NCBI GenBank assembly: GCA_034436155.1
Contig: DAOTVP010000010.1
Span: 291,859-355,858 of the forward strand
Source of the DNA: GCA-2794515 sp034436155
Lineage (GTDB): Bacteria > Chloroflexota > Anaerolineae > Aggregatilineales > Phototrophicaceae
Direction of reading: 5' to 3'
Length of the DNA: 64,000 nt
In this document: piece by piece, positions 60,826 to 64,000 of the stretch
Layout of the letters: the number at the start of each line of letters is the position of its first letter
How positions within the stretch are numbered: the stretch's first letter is position 1
Notes under the pieces: model-generated
What the model saw: only the letters and a program-made list of their open reading frames with translations
What the model was told of the DNA's origin: nothing
Database searches by the model: none
Translations under genes and position numbers: made by a program

Positions 60826-62541
60826 ATGCGACAAAGCCGAACCGCCGTTTTATGTGTATTAAGCCTTTTAATCTCTATTTTGGCGCTTGGTACGGTATCC
60901 GCACAGGAGACAACCGCCACACCCGAACCGACCCCCGCGACCACCTCACCAGCCCCTACCCCGACTCAGCAAACCTATGTGGTACAAGCTGGTGATAATC
61001 TTTTTCGGATTGCGCTCCGTTTTGGGACGACCTATCAAGCACTCGCAGCTGAAAATGGCATCGCCAATCCGCGTCTGATTTATGTTGGGCAGACCTTGCG
61101 TATTCCATCTTCGTCAACATCTACCGTCACACCTGCCCCAACAACCCCCACCCCTGCAACAGCCACACCCGCCCCTAGCGGAAATACCTACACCGTCCAA
61201 CGAGGTGAATCACTCGGACGTATCGCCGCCCGTTATAACACCACGGTTGCCGCAATTTTGGCGGTCAATCCCAATATCACTAACCCCAATATCGTGTATG
61301 TGGGTCAGGTGATTAATTTGCCATCTGCGACAGGCACAACCACCCAACAACCACAAGCCACACCCGCCGTGAGCGTGCCTGCCAATGTGGTCGAAACATT
61401 ACCTGCCGATAGTTTTGGTTATGGCATCGAAGTTTTTATTGATGGTCAACCCATCCCCGAAGTTGTGCAACGGGTCGATGAACTTGATGTGCAATGGGTG
61501 AAGATTGTCGTCAGTTGGCGCGAACTTGAACAAACACAAGGTCAAATTGTGTATGGCAATCTCGATAGTGCCATCTCTGCATTAAACAATATCGGCGTAA
61601 AAATCATGCTCACCCTCACCAATGCCCCTGCATGGGCGCGGGATAGCCAAGATGAAAACGGTCCCCCACGCAATTTAGCTGATTTCAACACCTTCGTCAC
61701 GGCTATCGCCACACATTATAAAGGTGTGGTAGATGCCTACGAAATTTGGAATGAACCGAATTTGCGCCGTAATTGGAATTGTAACCGCCGTATGTGCGAC
61801 ACCGATTATGTCGAGTTGTTGCGCGGTGCATCACAAGCCTTAACAACCGTAGATGATGATGCTATTGTCATCAGCGCGGGGTTAGCCCCTACCCGCTTCA
61901 ACGACCGTGTGAATGCCATCAATGATCGTGTGTATTTTGAATCGTTATTGGCACGCGGTGGCAAAGATTTAGTCGATGCCTTCGGCATACATCCAGGCGG
62001 TTGGGCGAATCCACCCGATGCCAAATGCTGTGAGCAACCCATCGGCGTTTCGACTCACTATGAAGATGAAGTGTTTTACTTCAGCAATAATATCGAAGCC
62101 TATCGCGCCTTACTGGTCAAATACAACGCCAGCGACCGCGCTTTGTGGGTGACGAAATTCGGTTGGGGGACGAGCGAAGATACCGCCCCGCCCAGCCAAA
62201 TCAACATTTTCGTGAGTTATACCAGCCTCACTGAACAGGCGATTTATGTCCCACGCGCCTTTGAAATTGGTGATGCGCTCAATTATGTCGGTCCGATGTT
62301 CATTGATAACCTAAATGGTTGCCAAAGCCGTGCGGGTCAGGCATTGGTGGAATTGTGCTATACCAGCCTCATTGCACCGAATGGGTCATTGCGCCCCGTG
62401 TTTAATACCGTTCAATCTATCAATAAATCACTTAGTACACCAACCACCACCACAACAACGACTACAACCGATAATAACAGTTCGATGCAAGTTGTGCCTG
62501 TGGTCGAACCCGAAACAACCCCTGTTGTTACCTCACCATAA
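60826..62541 (+). CDS. Secreted LysM protein with glycoside hydrolase-like (GH39/GH5-like) domain
   Basis: 571 residues: signal peptide (cleavage near AQE, residue 27), two LysM domains (YVVQAGDNLFRIALRFG about 51-95; YTVQRGESLGRIAARYN about 122-168) joined by Thr/Pro linkers, and a TIM-barrel domain (about 195-535). In the barrel, WNEPN gives the expected acid/base Glu310, but the second catalytic site reads WVTKFGW with Lys444 where such enzymes have Glu. If this is the nucleophile position, the domain is probably not a hydrolase. A third LysM protein with this Thr/Pro style in the window. Confidence 0.85.
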   Translation: MRQSRTAVLCVLSLLISILALGTVSAQETTATPEPTPATTSPAPTPTQQTYVVQAGDNLFRIALRFGTTYQALAAENGIANPRLIYVGQTLRIPSSSTSTVTPAPTTPTPATATPAPSGNTYTVQRGESLGRIAARYNTTVAAILAVNPNITNPNIVYVGQVINLPSATGTTTQQPQATPAVSVPANVVETLPADSFGYGIEVFIDGQPIPEVVQRVDELDVQWVKIVVSWRELEQTQGQIVYGNLDSAISALNNIGVKIMLTLTNAPAWARDSQDENGPPRNLADFNTFVTAIATHYKGVVDAYEIWNEPNLRRNWNCNRRMCDTDYVELLRGASQALTTVDDDAIVISAGLAPTRFNDRVNAINDRVYFESLLARGGKDLVDAFGIHPGGWANPPDAKCCEQPIGVSTHYEDEVFYFSNNIEAYRALLVKYNASDRALWVTKFGWGTSEDTAPPSQINIFVSYTSLTEQAIYVPRAFEIGDALNYVGPMFIDNLNGCQSRAGQALVELCYTSLIAPNGSLRPVFNTVQSINKSLSTPTTTTTTTTTDNNSSMQVVPVVEPETTPVVTSP

Positions 62542-62566
62542 TCTGGTTGTGATATACCTAACCTGA

Positions 62567-62598
62567 ACAGAGGGGTGAATTAGCCCCTCTGTTTTTTT
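62567..62598 (+). terminator. Terminator after the LysM-glycosidase-like gene
   Basis: The 9-bp stem ACAGAGGGG / CCCCTCTGT has an 8-nt loop and is followed by seven T. Confidence 0.92.
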
Positions 62599-62674
62599 AG
62601 CAGACGTAAGATTCAAATACGAAATTCCTTCCGTATAGAATAAAAAACCGTCATATTTAGCAAACAGGGGCGAT

Positions 62675-64000
62675 ATGGGCGACTCAAGAGATACCATTAG
62701 TCAGATTTTTAACCAAAGATACGAATTACGACACAAAATTGGCACAGGAGGCATGGCACGAGTTTATTTGGGTTATGATACCAATCTTGGGCGCGAAGTC
62801 GCTATTAAAGTGTTGCATGAACACCTCGCAGAAGATCCGATGTTCAAAGAACGATTTGAACGGGAAGCCCGTATTATCGCCACATTAAATCATCCCAATA
62901 TTGTTCAGGTTTATGATTATGCTACCGCGCAAAAAGGTGATGAAAATGTGTGTTACATGGTCATGTCTCTGTTGCAAGGCAAATCGCTCAGAGATATTCT
63001 AGAAGCCCATAAAACCCAAGAAACCCTCATGCCCCATGAGCGCGTGTTGGCGATTATGACCGATTTATGTGGCGCGTTGCAATATGCTCATGATAAAGGC
63101 ATGATTCACCGTGATATTAAACCCGCCAATATCATCATCAACCCCGAAGGACGGGCAATTTTAACCGATTTCGGCATTGCGCGTATGGCGCAAGGCACAC
63201 AATTCACCCAAGAAGGGACAACTGTTGGCACACCCGCGTATATGTCTCCCGAACAAGCCACAGGCGCGAGTGTCGATGCCCGTAGCGATATTTATTCATT
63301 GGGGATTGTGTTATATGAACTCCTCGTTGGGCATCCGCCTTTTCATGATGATGGTACACTATCGGTTTTGCTCAAACACATGACCGAACCTGTACCCCCA
63401 TTATCAAATTATGATTTTCTGGATAATCCACAATTGGATGCGGTCATCTTAAAAGTCTTGAGCAAAAGCCCCGATACACGCTATCAAACCGCAGAAGCAT
63501 TTTTAGCCGACCTCAAACGGGCATTCAGTGGCGAAGCAACTCAAGCCGAACAATTTTTGAGTGCTAATACCAAACCACTGGATGTGATAAAATCACAACC
63601 ACCATCGCAACAACTGAAGACACAAACCTTATCCATCACCATCCCCAAACCCACCAGTAGAGGGGTTTTGACGGTCTTGGGATTAGGCTTGAGCCTGATT
63701 TTAGCGATAGTTATATTAGGCATGGTTTCGCGCAATAGCTCCACCCAATCCAACACCCCTTCCCCTCATCCTGAATATTTCATGACCAATTTCAACGATG
63801 ATTTCGCCTCACGGTTTCCGCAAGATAACAGCGCGGGACTCATTCGGCAAATTACAACAGAGGGGTATCAAATCACCAATAATCGCAACCGACAAGCGAT
63901 TGCCAGTTTATTCACCTCAGAAATTCCCTATACCAACTTCATCATCCAACTCACAGGGCAACTCAACAACGGCAGTTCACCCGCCAGTGGTTATGGGATT
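62675..64000 (+). CDS. Ser/Thr protein kinase with one membrane helix and extracytoplasmic domain, 3' end outside the window
   Basis: 442 residues are visible from ATG 62675 to the right edge with no stop. The Hanks-type kinase (about 15-285) has GTGGMARVY, Lys45 in VAIK, HRDIKPAN (Asp147), DFG 165-167 and GTPAYMSPEQ. A membrane helix lies at about 331-351, followed by the beginning of an extracytoplasmic domain (NFNDDFASRF...). This is the PknB-like layout. It lies 76 bp after a terminator; an imperfect palindrome TACGAAATTCCTTCCGTA sits at 62618-62635 in the gap. Confidence 0.93.
   Translation, partial: MGDSRDTISQIFNQRYELRHKIGTGGMARVYLGYDTNLGREVAIKVLHEHLAEDPMFKERFEREARIIATLNHPNIVQVYDYATAQKGDENVCYMVMSLLQGKSLRDILEAHKTQETLMPHERVLAIMTDLCGALQYAHDKGMIHRDIKPANIIINPEGRAILTDFGIARMAQGTQFTQEGTTVGTPAYMSPEQATGASVDARSDIYSLGIVLYELLVGHPPFHDDGTLSVLLKHMTEPVPPLSNYDFLDNPQLDAVILKVLSKSPDTRYQTAEAFLADLKRAFSGEATQAEQFLSANTKPLDVIKSQPPSQQLKTQTLSITIPKPTSRGVLTVLGLGLSLILAIVILGMVSRNSSTQSNTPSPHPEYFMTNFNDDFASRFPQDNSAGLIRQITTEGYQITNNRNRQAIASLFTSEIPYTNFIIQLTGQLNNGSSPASGYGI

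Noticed and set aside
62618..62635. Operator before the last kinase gene (TACGAAATTCCTTCCGTA)
   Set aside because: The palindrome has mismatches, no second copy, and matches no regulator site that could be named.

Overview
The window looks like a chromosomal segment of a Chloroflexota bacterium, probably Anaerolineae-like. This is inferred from gene content only: a NuoCD fusion, a kinase-nSTAND-WD40 giant, LysM proteins with Thr/Pro linkers, zinc-ribbon membrane proteins, a response-regulator/CpaE fusion and a mix of housekeeping genes on both strands. Base composition looks moderate. Several genes use TTG or GTG starts supported by a good Shine-Dalgarno, and GTTATAAT extended -10 boxes recur upstream of genes. 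No rRNA and no CRISPR array were seen.

Layout, 0-12 kb: an Mrp/ApbC Fe-S carrier (cut by the left edge); a photolyase/cryptochrome split into two genes behind a tiny DUF2256 gene; a minus-strand unit of aldehyde dehydrogenase, iscX, nuoB, nuoCD and nuoI, headed by a promoter with a Rex-like operator; then threonine and methionine branch genes (thrB, divergent thrC, a NUDIX hydrolase, and a cystathionine-synthase-type gene behind a SAM-I riboswitch with a terminator). 12-21 kb: a three-gene signalling cassette of an FHA protein, a Clp_N domain fused to an APH-like kinase, and a 1528-residue Ser/Thr kinase-nSTAND-WD40 protein, followed by an FAD oxidoreductase and a STAS protein with a possible 32-codon leader ORF.

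21-36 kb: glgX, two tandem LysM envelope proteins, a nucleotidyltransferase-like protein, a small HEAT-like protein, valS with a T-box leader, udk, tRNA-Thr(CGU), two glycosyltransferases, purH, and a type II NADH dehydrogenase whose promoter is covered by two good Rex-like palindromes and one weaker one. With the aldehyde dehydrogenase site this suggests a shared NADH/NAD+ control of respiration. 36-49 kb: a four-gene carbamoyltransferase/small-membrane-protein cassette, rarA, gpmI, mutL, a histidine kinase, a receiver-CpaE fusion, a sirtuin and a second GAF histidine kinase. A two-hairpin intergenic repeat occurs once at 36.8 kb and once, inverted, at 49.3 kb.

49-64 kb: yajC-secD-secF, in which SecF carries about five tandem copies of its extracytoplasmic domain; a tnpB-only IS200/IS605-type element with matched end hairpins and a damaged RuvC-III region; a secreted protein and a NERD-like membrane protein; a four-gene envelope operon (DUF2207, zinc-ribbon membrane protein, coiled coil, SPFH-SHOCT) resembling ydjFGHI of Bacillus; a LysM-glycoside-hydrolase-like protein with Lys where the nucleophile Glu is expected; and a Ser/Thr kinase cut by the right edge. 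The strongest leads are the FHA/Clp_N-APH/kinase-nSTAND-WD40 cassette, the expanded SecF, and the Rex-like regulon. All family calls come from reading motifs, not from database searches.
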